Assembly (NCBI GenBank): GCA_009692665.1
Contig: SHYT01000004.1
Location: 62,001-126,000 of the forward strand
Source: Dehalococcoidia bacterium
Lineage (GTDB): Bacteria; Chloroflexota; Dehalococcoidia; Lucifugimonadales; SHYT01
Reading direction: 5' to 3'
DNA length: 64,000 nt
Shown here: positions 39,972-48,634 of the stretch, one piece after another
Layout of the letters: each line of letters starts with the position of its first letter
Numbering within the stretch: the stretch's first letter is position 1
The notes under the pieces: model-generated
What the model saw: the letters and a program-made list of their open reading frames with translations, nothing else
Database searches by the model: none
Told to the model about the DNA's origin: nothing
Made by a program: the position numbers and the translations under genes

Positions 39972-41897
39972 TCACGCCTGCCAGGCCGCCCAGGCTTTTT
40001 CCAGCACGGCCCGCGCTTCCGCATGCTCACGGCTCAGGCGCGTTACTGCGGCGAAGGCGTTTTGCTCGGCGGCAGCCTGGAGCTGCTGCTCTAGCGATTG
40101 GAGTTGTGCCTCCAGCTCAGCAATAGTGTTTTCGTGGTCAACGGCTGGAGTTTTGGCGTGAGGCTTGCTCGTAGGCGCCGGAGCGGGCTTTGGCTCTACA
40201 GGCCTGGCGATTGGCTTTGCGACCTGTGCCGGAAGAGCCGTCGGGCGTGAAGCCTTGGCGCGCTTGGCCGCGGCATCGAGCTGCTTGGTGGCTTCCTCTT
40301 CTGCTTCTTCCCACTCCTCAAACGTGCCGTCGAACACTTCAATCCGGCCGTTGCGCGCGATCCACAATTGGTCCGCGAGGAGGGAGACGAACTTGCGGTC
40401 GTGGGAGACGAAGATGAGTGTGCCATCGTACGCCTCCAGCACGTCTTCCAAAGACTCGCGGCTGGGTATGTCCAGGTGGTTGGTGGGCTCGTCCATAACA
40501 AGCAAATTGGGTTGGCTGACGATGAGGCGCGCCAATCCCAACCGGGCGCGCTGGCCGCCGCTGCACTCGCCGACGCGGCGGTCAACGTCGTCGCCGCGGA
40601 ACTGGAAGCGGGCCAGGTACGAGCGAGCTTCGGCACCGGACATAGCGGTGGTCTGGAGGAAAGCGTCAAGCACGGTGAGGTTGGCGGGAAGATCTTCCAG
40701 ACCCTGGCGGTAGTAGCCGACGTTCACGCCGTTACCCAAGGTGGCGCTTCCACGTTGGGGCGGCTCCTGGCCCAAGAGGGTGCGGAGCAGCGTCGTCTTG
40801 CCGATACCGTTCTCGCCGATGATGCCGATGCGGGAACCGCGCTCAACGCGCATGTCTGGCACCTGCAGCAGTGTGCGCGCGCCTTCCGGCGTGGCGACGC
40901 CGATGGCGAGGTCCTTTGTGGCGCAGACGACGAGCGCGGTGTGGCTGGCGCCGATAGTGGGCATGGAGACCGTGCGCTCGCGCTGGACGGCGTTCACGCG
41001 CTCCAGGCGGTTGAGGCGCGTTTGGCGGCCCTGGGCCTGTGCCGCGCGTTGTCCGGCCCGGTAGCGGCGAATGAATGATTCTTCTTTGGCGATGAACTCT
41101 TGTTGCTTGTCGTATTCGCGCTGCTGCCGGAGGGCATACTCCGCTTTGAGCAGACGGTACTTGGTGTAATTACCGGGGTACGAACGAAGGCGGCCGTTCT
41201 CTAATTCCCAGATGGTGGTGGCGACTTTGTCCAGGAAGTAGCGGTCGTGGGAGACGGCGATGAACGCGCGCGAGTAGGCGGAGAGGTAGCGGTCAAGCCA
41301 GGCGAGGCCCTGTAAGTCCAGGTGGTTTGTAGGCTCGTCCAGCACCAGGATATCCGGTCGCGAGAGCAGGGCACGCGCAAGAGCGGCACGTGTTCGCTCG
41401 CCGCTGCTGGCGACCGCTCCGGGCGTAGCGAGTGCCTGAGCGTTTAGTCCCAGGCCCATTGCTGCGCGCTGTACCGCGCTTTCCGGGTCGTCGTCACTCA
41501 TCGTCTGATACCGCTCCAGGAGCGTGGCGTACCGCGCTTCAGCTTGGGCGCGCGTTGCGGGCGTGGCGTCCTGAAGGGCGATTGCGCTGGCGGTAAGCTC
41601 TTCTTCCAGGAAGCGCACCTCGTCGAACGCGATCATGATTTCGTCGTGAAGGGTGCCGTCTGTGGACAGCACAGGGACTTGCGGGACGTAGCCGATGCGC
41701 GCGGTTTTCGCTCGATGAACCGAGCCGACAGAGGCTTCTGTCTCGCCAATCAGCACGCGCAGGAGAGAGGTCTTACCAACGCCGTTGGGGCCGACGATGC
41801 CGATGTGCGCGTTATCTTGGACCTCCAGGCTTATGCCGGAGAAAACGCTGTCAGCGCCGTACTGAAGGCCGAGCTGTGATGCGGTCAGAAGGGCCAT
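39972..41897 (-). CDS. ABC-F family ATPase (ribosome-associated type)
   Basis: This 641-residue protein has two ABC domains in tandem and no membrane domain. The first has GPNGVGKTSLLRVL and SSGERTRAALARALL, the second GENGIGKTTLLRTL and SGGQRARLGLARLI, each followed by LDEPTNHLD. A linker with basic residues (RRYRAGQRAAQAQGRQTRLN) lies between, and a C-terminal coiled coil (IAELEAQLQSLEQQLQAAAE) ends it, as in Uup/YdiF-type proteins. ABC-F proteins act on the ribosome in translation or antibiotic protection; which is not predictable. It lies 6 bases after lysC. Confidence 0.93.
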   Translation of the reverse strand: MALLTASQLGLQYGADSVFSGISLEVQDNAHIGIVGPNGVGKTSLLRVLIGETEASVGSVHRAKTARIGYVPQVPVLSTDGTLHDEIMIAFDEVRFLEEELTASAIALQDATPATRAQAEARYATLLERYQTMSDDDPESAVQRAAMGLGLNAQALATPGAVASSGERTRAALARALLSRPDILVLDEPTNHLDLQGLAWLDRYLSAYSRAFIAVSHDRYFLDKVATTIWELENGRLRSYPGNYTKYRLLKAEYALRQQREYDKQQEFIAKEESFIRRYRAGQRAAQAQGRQTRLNRLERVNAVQRERTVSMPTIGASHTALVVCATKDLAIGVATPEGARTLLQVPDMRVERGSRIGIIGENGIGKTTLLRTLLGQEPPQRGSATLGNGVNVGYYRQGLEDLPANLTVLDAFLQTTAMSGAEARSYLARFQFRGDDVDRRVGECSGGQRARLGLARLIVSQPNLLVMDEPTNHLDIPSRESLEDVLEAYDGTLIFVSHDRKFVSLLADQLWIARNGRIEVFDGTFEEWEEAEEEATKQLDAAAKRAKASRPTALPAQVAKPIARPVEPKPAPAPTSKPHAKTPAVDHENTIAELEAQLQSLEQQLQAAAEQNAFAAVTRLSREHAEARAVLEKAWAAWQA

Positions 41898-41903
41898 AGT
41901 ACG

Positions 41904-43121
41904 CTACGTATTCTGCTCAAGACGGAAACTGCGGTGGAGGACGCGCACGGCTTCGTGGACCTGGTCCTGGCTGACGATACAGGTGATGCGGATTTCTGAC
42001 GTGGTGATCATCTCGATGTTCACGTTGGCGTCGGCGAGCGAGCGGAACATACGGGCGGCGTAGCCCGGCGCGAACTGCATGCCGGTGCCCACGATGCTGA
42101 TTTTGCCCAGCTTGTCGTTGAAGTTGACGCCTTTGGCGTGGATGCGCTCGGCGACGGGCTTGATGACGCCCATCGCCTTTTGCAGGTCGTTTCTGGATAT
42201 CGTAAACGAAAGGTCGGTCATCTTTTCCTGGCTGGCGTTTTGCACAATGGTGTCGATGCTGACGCCGGCGTTAGCCAGCGGCTCGAAGATGGTGGCGGCG
42301 ATGCCCGGCCGGTCAGGCACGCTCATCACTGTGATCTTGGCGACGTTCATATCGTAGGCGACACCACGGACGCGGTCTCTGACTTCCATGCGGACCTCCC
42401 TGCGAATCATGGTGCCGGGCACGTCTTCAAATGACGATGCCACCAGCATGGGCACGTTGTACATCTCTGCCAGCTCAATGGAGCGCGGCTGCATCTTGGC
42501 GCCGGTTGCGGCGAGCTCCAGCATCTCTTCGTAGTCAAGCTCGTCCAGCTTGCGCGCGTCTTTGACCACGCGAGGGTCGGCGGTGAAGATGCCTGCCACA
42601 TCGGTGTAGATTTCGCACGCGTCGGCCTTGAGGGCTGCGGCGAGCGCGACGGCAGTGATGTCTGAGCCGCCACGGCCAAGCGTCATGACGTCCATGCCTT
42701 CCGTAATGCCCTGGAAGCCAGCGACGATAACGACGCGGCCTGACTCAAGTTCGCGAACCACGCGCTCGGGATCAATTTCTGCGACGACGCCTTTGCCGTA
42801 CAAGCCGGTGGCCCGGATTCCCGCCTGCTGGCCGGTGAGACTCACGGCGGGGCACGGGATGTCGTTGAGCGCCATGGCTACGAGAGCGCAGGAGACCATT
42901 TCACCGGTAGCGAGGAGCACATCCAACTCGCGGCCTTCCGGTCTTTGGGACACCTCATGCGCGAGCTTGAGCAAATCGTCCGTGGTGTCGCCCATGGCGG
43001 AGACAACGGCGACCACCTGGTGGCCCTGCGCGCGCGCGCGGGCGATGCGGTTGACCACGTTCTTGATTTTGGCGGCGTTCGCTACAGAACTGCCGCCGTA
43101 TTTGTGCACGACAAGTGACAT
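41904..43121 (-). CDS. lysC: Aspartate kinase
   Basis: This 405-residue enzyme makes aspartyl phosphate, the entry to lysine, threonine and methionine. KYGGSSVANAAKIKNV and the catalytic FQGITEGMDVMTLGRGGSDI are at the N-terminal kinase domain. Two C-terminal ACT domains follow (VMSVPDRPGIAATIFEPLAN; KISIVGTGMQFAPGYAARMF), the site of feedback inhibition by Lys/Thr in this family. It is in the same transcription unit as thrB, 79 bases downstream of it. Confidence 0.95.
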   Translation of the reverse strand: MSLVVHKYGGSSVANAAKIKNVVNRIARARAQGHQVVAVVSAMGDTTDDLLKLAHEVSQRPEGRELDVLLATGEMVSCALVAMALNDIPCPAVSLTGQQAGIRATGLYGKGVVAEIDPERVVRELESGRVVIVAGFQGITEGMDVMTLGRGGSDITAVALAAALKADACEIYTDVAGIFTADPRVVKDARKLDELDYEEMLELAATGAKMQPRSIELAEMYNVPMLVASSFEDVPGTMIRREVRMEVRDRVRGVAYDMNVAKITVMSVPDRPGIAATIFEPLANAGVSIDTIVQNASQEKMTDLSFTISRNDLQKAMGVIKPVAERIHAKGVNFNDKLGKISIVGTGMQFAPGYAARMFRSLADANVNIEMITTSEIRITCIVSQDQVHEAVRVLHRSFRLEQNT

Positions 43122-43200
43122 AGTGCGATAGACCTCGTGCTTCCAGACGTGAATGTTGCCGCTCGATACGACCTAGTTAGGGTAAGGCATTTACGGCGTG

Positions 43201-44112
43201 TTATTCAACAGAGACCACCGTGGCGCCCTGTTCTATGGGATGTGTGATGAGCAGGGTGCCTTCCAGGCCGGCCTTGCGCGCCTCGTCCGCCAGCTCGTAC
43301 GCCACCGTCATCTCGTTGCCCTTGGCGAACGCCAGCACGCTGGAGCCTGCGCCGGAGAGGAACACGCCGTACGCCCCACCTTGAAGAGCGGCGCGGAACA
43401 GGAGGCGCATCTGCGGGAAGATGGTCTGGCGCTGTGGCTGGTGCAACCTGTCTTCGGTGGCGACTTTCAGCAACTCCAGGTTGCCGGTGGCGAGGGCGTT
43501 CACTAGCAGTGCCGCGTGTCCGACGTTGAAGACGGCGTCCTCGCGCGAGTAGGACTGGGGTAGCACGGCGCGAGCCTTGGCGGTGGCCATGGGCATGTTG
43601 GGGATGAACAGCACGGCGCCCAGGCCTTCCGGCAGCGGCACACCTGAGGTCACGATGCTGTCGCCGTTGTGGACGACGACCTGGCACCCTCCGAGGAGTG
43701 CTGGCGTGACGTTGTCCGGATGGCCTTCGATTTCGATGGCGAGCTTGAGCAGTGCTTCTTGCGATGCAGGGTTGCCGCAGAGCGCGTTGGCGGCGACTAG
43801 TCCGCCGACGATGGCGGCGGAGCTGCTGCCGAGGCCGCGTGAGAGCGGGATATCGTTGTGGCAGACCAGGCCTAGAGGCGGCACCGGCTGACCGATATGG
43901 TGGAAGAGCGCTTGGGCCGCTCGATAGATAAGGTTGCCTTCGTTGCGGTTCAGGCGGTCTGCTCCCTCACCAGTCACCGTAACACCTTGGCCGCCGCGTT
44001 CCAGGCGCACGGTGTTCCACACGTCCAGCGCCATGCCCAGGCAATCGAAGCCCGGGCCGAGGTTGGCCGTGGTGGCGGGCACGCGGACCTCTACGCTTCG
44101 TTTCAAATCCAC
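43201..44112 (-). CDS. thrB: Homoserine kinase
   Basis: This 303-residue GHMP kinase phosphorylates homoserine on the way to threonine. It has the N-terminal VRVPATTANLGPGFDCLGMA, the GHMP ATP-binding motif PLSRGLGSSSAAIVGGLVAA, and the C-terminal GVFLSGAGSSVLAFAKG. It lies between hisIE and lysC in the minus-strand unit. Full length. Confidence 0.95.
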   Translation of the reverse strand: MDLKRSVEVRVPATTANLGPGFDCLGMALDVWNTVRLERGGQGVTVTGEGADRLNRNEGNLIYRAAQALFHHIGQPVPPLGLVCHNDIPLSRGLGSSSAAIVGGLVAANALCGNPASQEALLKLAIEIEGHPDNVTPALLGGCQVVVHNGDSIVTSGVPLPEGLGAVLFIPNMPMATAKARAVLPQSYSREDAVFNVGHAALLVNALATGNLELLKVATEDRLHQPQRQTIFPQMRLLFRAALQGGAYGVFLSGAGSSVLAFAKGNEMTVAYELADEARKAGLEGTLLITHPIEQGATVVSVE

Positions 44113-44125
44113 TGACGTTTACTCG

Positions 44126-44767
44126 CTAATGGCTGGGGTGCAGGCCCACGCCGCCGTGGCGTTCGCGCAGCACTCTCCAAACTTCTTCCGGCTGCACGCC
44201 GGAGGCCGCTAGGAGGACCAGCGTGTGGTACAGCAAGTCGGCTACCTCACCGGGGAGGGCCTTCTTGTCACCGGTGGCGGCGGCGAGCGCTGTTTCGCCC
44301 GCCTCTTCGATGACCTTTTGGGCAATGCGCGTGGTGCCTTCCTGGAACAGCTTGGCGGTGTAGCTGCCTTGCGGCATGGCCTGTTGGCGGTCCTTGACGA
44401 CCTTCATCAGCTCATCAAGGACGGTGGCGCCGACGCGCGGGCTTGGCTCGAACGCGGGCAGTTCCTTGATTTCGGTGAAGAAGCAGGACGTGTTGCCGGT
44501 ATGGCAGACAGGGCCGGTGGGTTCCACCTGTAGCAGCAGCGTGTCGCCGTCGCAGTCCTGGAGGACTTTGCGGATTTTCATGTAGTTGCCGGAGATCTCG
44601 CCCTTGTGCCATAGTTCCTCGCGGCTGCGCGTGTAGAACCACACGTCGTCGCCCTCAATGGTGCGCTTGAGCGCGCCCGCGGACATGTAGCCAAGCATGA
44701 GCACCTGGCCGGTGTGGACGTCCTGCGCGATGGCCGGGATAAGTCCTTGCGGGTCTTGCCTCAACAT
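44126..44767 (-). CDS. hisIE: Phosphoribosyl-AMP cyclohydrolase / phosphoribosyl-ATP pyrophosphatase
   Basis: This bifunctional 213-residue protein catalyses steps 2 and 3 of histidine synthesis. The N-terminal HisI domain shows VWFYTRSREELWHKGEISGN and the zinc/magnesium site QDCDGDTLLLQVEP ... VCHTGNTSCF. The C-terminal HisE domain (from about residue 120) shows KVIEEAGETALAAATGDKKA and EVADLLYHTLVLLA. HisF is encoded further upstream in the same unit, with an HAD gene between. Confidence 0.96.
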   Translation of the reverse strand: MLRQDPQGLIPAIAQDVHTGQVLMLGYMSAGALKRTIEGDDVWFYTRSREELWHKGEISGNYMKIRKVLQDCDGDTLLLQVEPTGPVCHTGNTSCFFTEIKELPAFEPSPRVGATVLDELMKVVKDRQQAMPQGSYTAKLFQEGTTRIAQKVIEEAGETALAAATGDKKALPGEVADLLYHTLVLLAASGVQPEEVWRVLRERHGGVGLHPSH

Positions 44768-44831
44768 GGCTGCCTGCCTTCTGGGTGAGGAAATGCCCTC
44801 ACCCGAGTTCTGAACCTCCGGTTCAGAACTG

Positions 44832-45584
44832 TTACGCCTTTGCCGTTCGTGCGCCGGGTCTGTTCCCTAATTCGATGAGCGCTTTGGGAAGCTCCAACAA
44901 TGTTTTGATTTCTGCGTCTGGTACCGCGTCGCCAGCCTGGGGCGCGTCATTTGTGCGGTTGATCCAGACGCCGCGCATACCCACGCTTTGCGAACCCTGC
45001 ACGTCGTCCAGGATTGTATCGCCAACGTAGGCGATTTCGTCCGGCGTGAGGGCGAGCCGCTTGATGATGGCCTGGAACGCGGAAGGGACCGGCTTGTACG
45101 CTTGCGCTTCTTCCGAACTGAGAACGACATCCATGTCCTTGGTGAGGTTGTTGCTGTCCATCAAGGTGCGCAGGGAGCCCGCGTCGGCGTTGGAGAGTGC
45201 CGCCAGCTTATATTTACCACGGAGTATGTTCAGGGCCGGGCGCGTCTCGCCGAAGAGCTGGCGCGTGGCCTGACCCTCCACAAACAACCGTGAGCCGAAG
45301 TGCGTATCAGCGGTGAAGTGGAATTTCTTGTACACCTGCACCAGGCAGTCGTGCCAGGCGCGCTCGTAGGTTTCATAAGGAAGCACTTGCGTTATAGTGT
45401 CCCAGTTGATGCGGCGCTTGCGGAACTGGCGCTCCAATGCGCGCCATTCGGCGTAGAGCGTCATGGGATCAACGGGCAGCTTCTGCTCACTCACAATGCG
45501 CGCAAACGTTTGCTGCCACAGGCTCTGCTCGTTGTGGAACAGAGTGCCGTAGACATCGAAAACGACAGCTCGAATGGCTGGCAT
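44832..45584 (-). CDS. HAD superfamily hydrolase
   Basis: This 250-residue protein is of the HAD subfamily I (haloacid dehalogenase/phosphatase) type. Motif I is AVVFDVYGTLF (nucleophile Asp), motif II AALSNADAGSL, motif III lysine in EEAQAYKPVPSAFQ, motif IV VGDTILDDVQGSQSVG. Within the his cluster it could replace the missing histidinol-phosphate phosphatase, but this is inference from position only. The ATG at 45582-45584 was chosen; the ribosome binding site GTGAGGGA is provided by the palindromic repeat at 45591-45627. Confidence 0.82.
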   Translation of the reverse strand: MPAIRAVVFDVYGTLFHNEQSLWQQTFARIVSEQKLPVDPMTLYAEWRALERQFRKRRINWDTITQVLPYETYERAWHDCLVQVYKKFHFTADTHFGSRLFVEGQATRQLFGETRPALNILRGKYKLAALSNADAGSLRTLMDSNNLTKDMDVVLSSEEAQAYKPVPSAFQAIIKRLALTPDEIAYVGDTILDDVQGSQSVGMRGVWINRTNDAPQAGDAVPDAEIKTLLELPKALIELGNRPGARTAKA

Positions 45585-45590
45585 ATGTTC

Positions 45591-45627
45591 CCTCACCCTA
45601 GCCCTCTCCCCTTGGTAGGAGAGGGAA
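45591..45627. repeat. CCCTCTCC/GGAGAGGG repeat at the hisF-HAD junction
   Basis: CCTCACCCTAGCCCTCTCC and GGAGAGGG (arms 45602-45609, 45617-45624) form a copy of the module in recG. The stop and the last ten or so codons of hisF, and the ribosome binding site of the HAD gene, lie in or against it. Confidence 0.8.
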
Positions 45628-46414
45628 TTGTGGGAGACTGCACTGGCCGCATGGGGATGCCGCGCGAGGCCAGGTACTGCTTCACGTCGGAAACCTTATA
45701 CTTGCCGTAATGGAAGATGCTGGCGGCGAGCACCGCGTCTGCATGGCCGATGAGGATGGCGTCCGCAAAGCTTTCCAAACTGCCGGCGCCGCCGCTGGCT
45801 ACGACCGGCACTGAAACAGCGTCCGAGATTGCCTTCAGCAATTCGAGGTCGTAGCCTTTCTCAGTACCATCCGCATCAATACTATTGACCACGATTTCGC
45901 CAGCGCCCAGCTTGACCGCGCGTATGGCCCATTCGATGGCGTCCATGCCGGTTGGCCTGCCCACCCCGTCTCCGGTGTGCGTGCGAACTTCCCAGGTCAC
46001 CAGGCCACCATGCGCCCGCCGCACGTCCATGCCTAGGACGATGCACTGGTTGCCAAAGTGGTCTGCTGCCTCCTGAATCAGGTTCGGGTTCAGGACAGCG
46101 GCAGTGTTGATGGAGACTTTGTCAGCACCAGCCTTCAGCATAGTCTTAATGTCCTGCACCGTGCGGAGGCCGCCGCCGACAGTGAGCGGGATGAACACTT
46201 GCTCGGCGATCTTGGTGACCACGTCCAGCATGATGCTCCGTTCTTCTGTGCTCGCGGTGATGTCATAGAAGACCAGTTCGTCAGCACCATGGCTGTTGTA
46301 GTGCGCAGCGAGCTCCACCGGGTCGCCCGCGTCACGATGGTTCAGGAACTGGACGCCCTTAACGACACGGCCTGCTTTCACGTCTAGACACGGAACAATG
46401 CGCTTGGTGAGCAC
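45593..46414 (-). CDS. hisF: Imidazole glycerol phosphate synthase cyclase subunit
   Basis: This 273-residue TIM-barrel cyclase uses ammonia from HisH to make imidazole-glycerol phosphate and [23 protein letters not shown] contains the catalytic Asp11, and [17 protein letters not shown] the second catalytic Asp; [10 protein letters not shown] and [15 protein letters not shown] are phosphate-binding. The native end should be near [12 protein letters not shown]; about 15 extra residues ([15 protein letters not shown]) are encoded by a palindromic repeat that also supplies the stop. No hisH is in the window. First gene of the long minus-strand unit. Confidence 0.95.
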   Translation of the reverse strand: MLTKRIVPCLDVKAGRVVKGVQFLNHRDAGDPVELAAHYNSHGADELVFYDITASTEERSIMLDVVTKIAEQVFIPLTVGGGLRTVQDIKTMLKAGADKVSINTAAVLNPNLIQEAADHFGNQCIVLGMDVRRAHGGLVTWEVRTHTGDGVGRPTGMDAIEWAIRAVKLGAGEIVVNSIDADGTEKGYDLELLKAISDAVSVPVVASGGAGSLESFADAILIGHADAVLAASIFHYGKYKVSDVKQYLASRGIPMRPVQSPTIPSPTKGRGLG

Positions 46415-46548
46415 TAGAGGGCTCCTTGGCGGGACAACGCCTGCGATTAAGTGATATTTAAGTATAGCAAGGGCAGCGCATGACCGCAGGGTAAAGGGTT
46501 AATGATAGATGCAGTCTCGTAGGGATGTGGATGCCACTTCGGGGACGT

Positions 46549-46588
46549 GGGGACGTAGGGGCGTAGCATGCTATGCCCCTACGTCCCC
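46549..46588. repeat. 40-bp near-perfect palindrome
   Basis: GGGGACGTAGGGGCGTAGCA and its inverse meet at 46568/46569; 19 of 20 positions pair and the other is G-T. It lies between convergent or divergent-reading ends of hisF (upstream side) and gdhA (downstream end) and could act as a terminator for gdhA. It shares GTAGGGGC with the palindrome at 50906-50934. Confidence 0.7.
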
Positions 46589-46609
46589 GATCGACACGGG
46601 GTTACTGAG

Positions 46610-47848
46610 TTATGGCAACCCCTGCAACTGCACTGCGCTCACTACCCGTTCAACCGCCACCAGGTATGCGGCCTCGCGGTGGCTGATCCGTTCTGCCCTT
46701 GCCCTATTCGTGACAGCGCGGTACGCGCGCTGCATGTAATTGGTGAGCTCGTTGTTCACGCGCTCAAGGTCCCACGAGAAGCGCTGCACGTTTTGTACCC
46801 ACTCAAAGTAGGAGACAGTGACGCCGCCTGCATTGACGAGTAAGTCCGGCAACACGGGGATACCTTTTGCCGCAAGCACCAGGTCGGCGTCGGGCTCCAG
46901 TGGGTGGTTGGCAGCTTCCACAACGCAGCGCGCGTGCACCTTTGCAGCATTGTCCGCTCTTAGGACACTACCGAGCGCCGCTGGGATGAGCCAGTCGCAC
47001 GGGAGGGCGAGGAGTTCATCGTTGGTGAGCGGCTCGCCGCCAGGGAAGCCCGCAACGCTGCCGCTGTGCTGCAGCGCGTAGACCAGCAACGCGGGAATCT
47101 CCAAGCCCTTTGCGTTGTACACTCCGCCCTTCACGTCCGCAATGCCGACGATGTGACAGCCATGCTCATGCAAGTATTTGGCTGTGTACGAGCCCACGTT
47201 GCCAAAACCCTGGATAGCGACGGTGCTGCCCGCCAGCGAAATGCTTAGGTCTTTGGACGCAAGGCCGACCATCAGCGCCACGCCGAAGCCGGTGGCCTCC
47301 TCCCGTCCCAGCGAGCCACCAAGTTCAACAGGTTTCCCCGTCACGACTCCCGGGTTGTAGCCGTGCTCCTCAGCATACGCGGCCATCATCCAGGCCATGG
47401 TCTGCGCGTTGGTGCCCACGTCCGGCGCCGGAATATCCCGGTTTACCCCGATGATATGGCTGATGGCGCGGGTAAACCCGCGTGTGAGGCGCTGGAGCTC
47501 CGTCTTGCTCATAGTCGTGGGGTCGCACTGCACGCCGCCTTTGGCACCGCCAAACGGCACGCCCACCAGCGCGGTCTTCCAGGTCATGAGCGCAGACAGG
47601 GTGCGGACCTCGTCGACATCCGCTTCCTGGTGATAGCGGATGCCGCCCTTGTACGGCCCGCGCGCACCGTTGTGCTGGACGCGGTAGCCAATGAAGACCT
47701 TGAGCTGGCCGTTGTCCATGCGGACTGGCACTTCCACGCGCATCTCGCGGTCCGGGGTTCGGACGATTTCACATATCTCCATGCTCACAGCGAGGCGCCG
47801 GCACGCATGCTCGAAAAACTCGGTCACGGTATCAAAGGCCTGTGGCAT
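46610..47848 (-). CDS. gdhA: Glutamate dehydrogenase
   Basis: This 412-residue Glu/Leu/Phe/Val dehydrogenase interconverts glutamate and 2-oxoglutarate plus ammonia. It shows GPYKGGIRYHQEADVDEVR, the catalytic-lysine loop VPFGGAKGGVQCDP and the Rossmann segment VAIQGFGNVGSYTAKYL. The length is that of the hexameric, small-subunit class, whose cofactor preference cannot be set from sequence here. AAGGAG precedes the ATG at 47848. Single gene, ending beside a 40-bp palindrome. Confidence 0.95.
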   Translation of the reverse strand: MPQAFDTVTEFFEHACRRLAVSMEICEIVRTPDREMRVEVPVRMDNGQLKVFIGYRVQHNGARGPYKGGIRYHQEADVDEVRTLSALMTWKTALVGVPFGGAKGGVQCDPTTMSKTELQRLTRGFTRAISHIIGVNRDIPAPDVGTNAQTMAWMMAAYAEEHGYNPGVVTGKPVELGGSLGREEATGFGVALMVGLASKDLSISLAGSTVAIQGFGNVGSYTAKYLHEHGCHIVGIADVKGGVYNAKGLEIPALLVYALQHSGSVAGFPGGEPLTNDELLALPCDWLIPAALGSVLRADNAAKVHARCVVEAANHPLEPDADLVLAAKGIPVLPDLLVNAGGVTVSYFEWVQNVQRFSWDLERVNNELTNYMQRAYRAVTNRARAERISHREAAYLVAVERVVSAVQLQGLP

Positions 47849-48634
47849 AGCTGCTCCTTGTCGTTACAACGGCATCACAAAAAGTAACACGAGGGGAATT
47901 GTACTCTTTGCGGGTAAGAGACTCCCCATTGTGGTACGGAGGGTTGAAACGGTAGGCCTGTTTCTGGACTACCCACGCAACCTCTAATCTTGCTGAAATG
48001 GGGCTTTCTTTTCTCTGAAACGCCAGATGGTTTCTGCTGCACTCTGGCGTGTATATGACGAGAATATATGTAAAGTGTCACCATGACTTCGCGCGGCATG
48101 GTTTTAGATGCAAGCATCTTGCAACAACTGGCCCGCAAAGGCCCATGTGCTGGGGAGATCGCAGGATGCTTATCCGAACTGGATATGGGACGCCGATTTG
48201 GAAGTGAAGGCTCAAGGTACTGGAGAGGACGTCGAAGTCTAAGCCTCGTGGCCAAGCCCATATCCAAGCCTCCATCTAGGAAAGCACCGTGTGTTGGTGG
48301 GGTCAAGCGTTTGTTGTCATGAGGTGGTTGAAAGAGTTGTTTTCAGGTAGAAATTGCTGTGATGGTTAACGCCTTTGTGGGGCTGGCGCAGAGCTAAACG
48401 CTTCGATGAAGGCGCCTACTCATTTGCGCGTGGCATAGCCTGCCACGCCACCTTATCCTCCCCATAGGTGTGTTATACTCCCGTGCTGAAACCGAGGACT
48501 GAGAGCTATCTCAGAACCTGTCTCCCAAGGAGGGACAGGCCGGCAGACAAGGCATCCACACCAATGGCGACCACACAGGAAAGTGCGCGGACGCGTCCTA
48601 TCCAGATCCAACCGGCACAGGCAAAGGGGGGAAC
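47849..48634. other. Gene-free stretch upstream of ppsA and gdhA
   Basis: 786 bases between divergent genes. A 44-codon ORF (48108-48242, starting MQASCNNWPA) has no ribosome binding site and is doubtful. A -10-like TATACT lies at 48474-48479 and may begin the ppsA message, but I see no good -35. An imperfect hairpin CCTGTC...GGACAGG (48520-48541) lies in the putative ppsA leader. Confidence 0.45.

Noticed and set aside
48083-48322. A 79-codon plus-strand frame upstream of ppsA
   Set aside because: Composition is not protein-like and there is no ribosome binding site; another frame (48108-48242) is equally open, so neither is supported.
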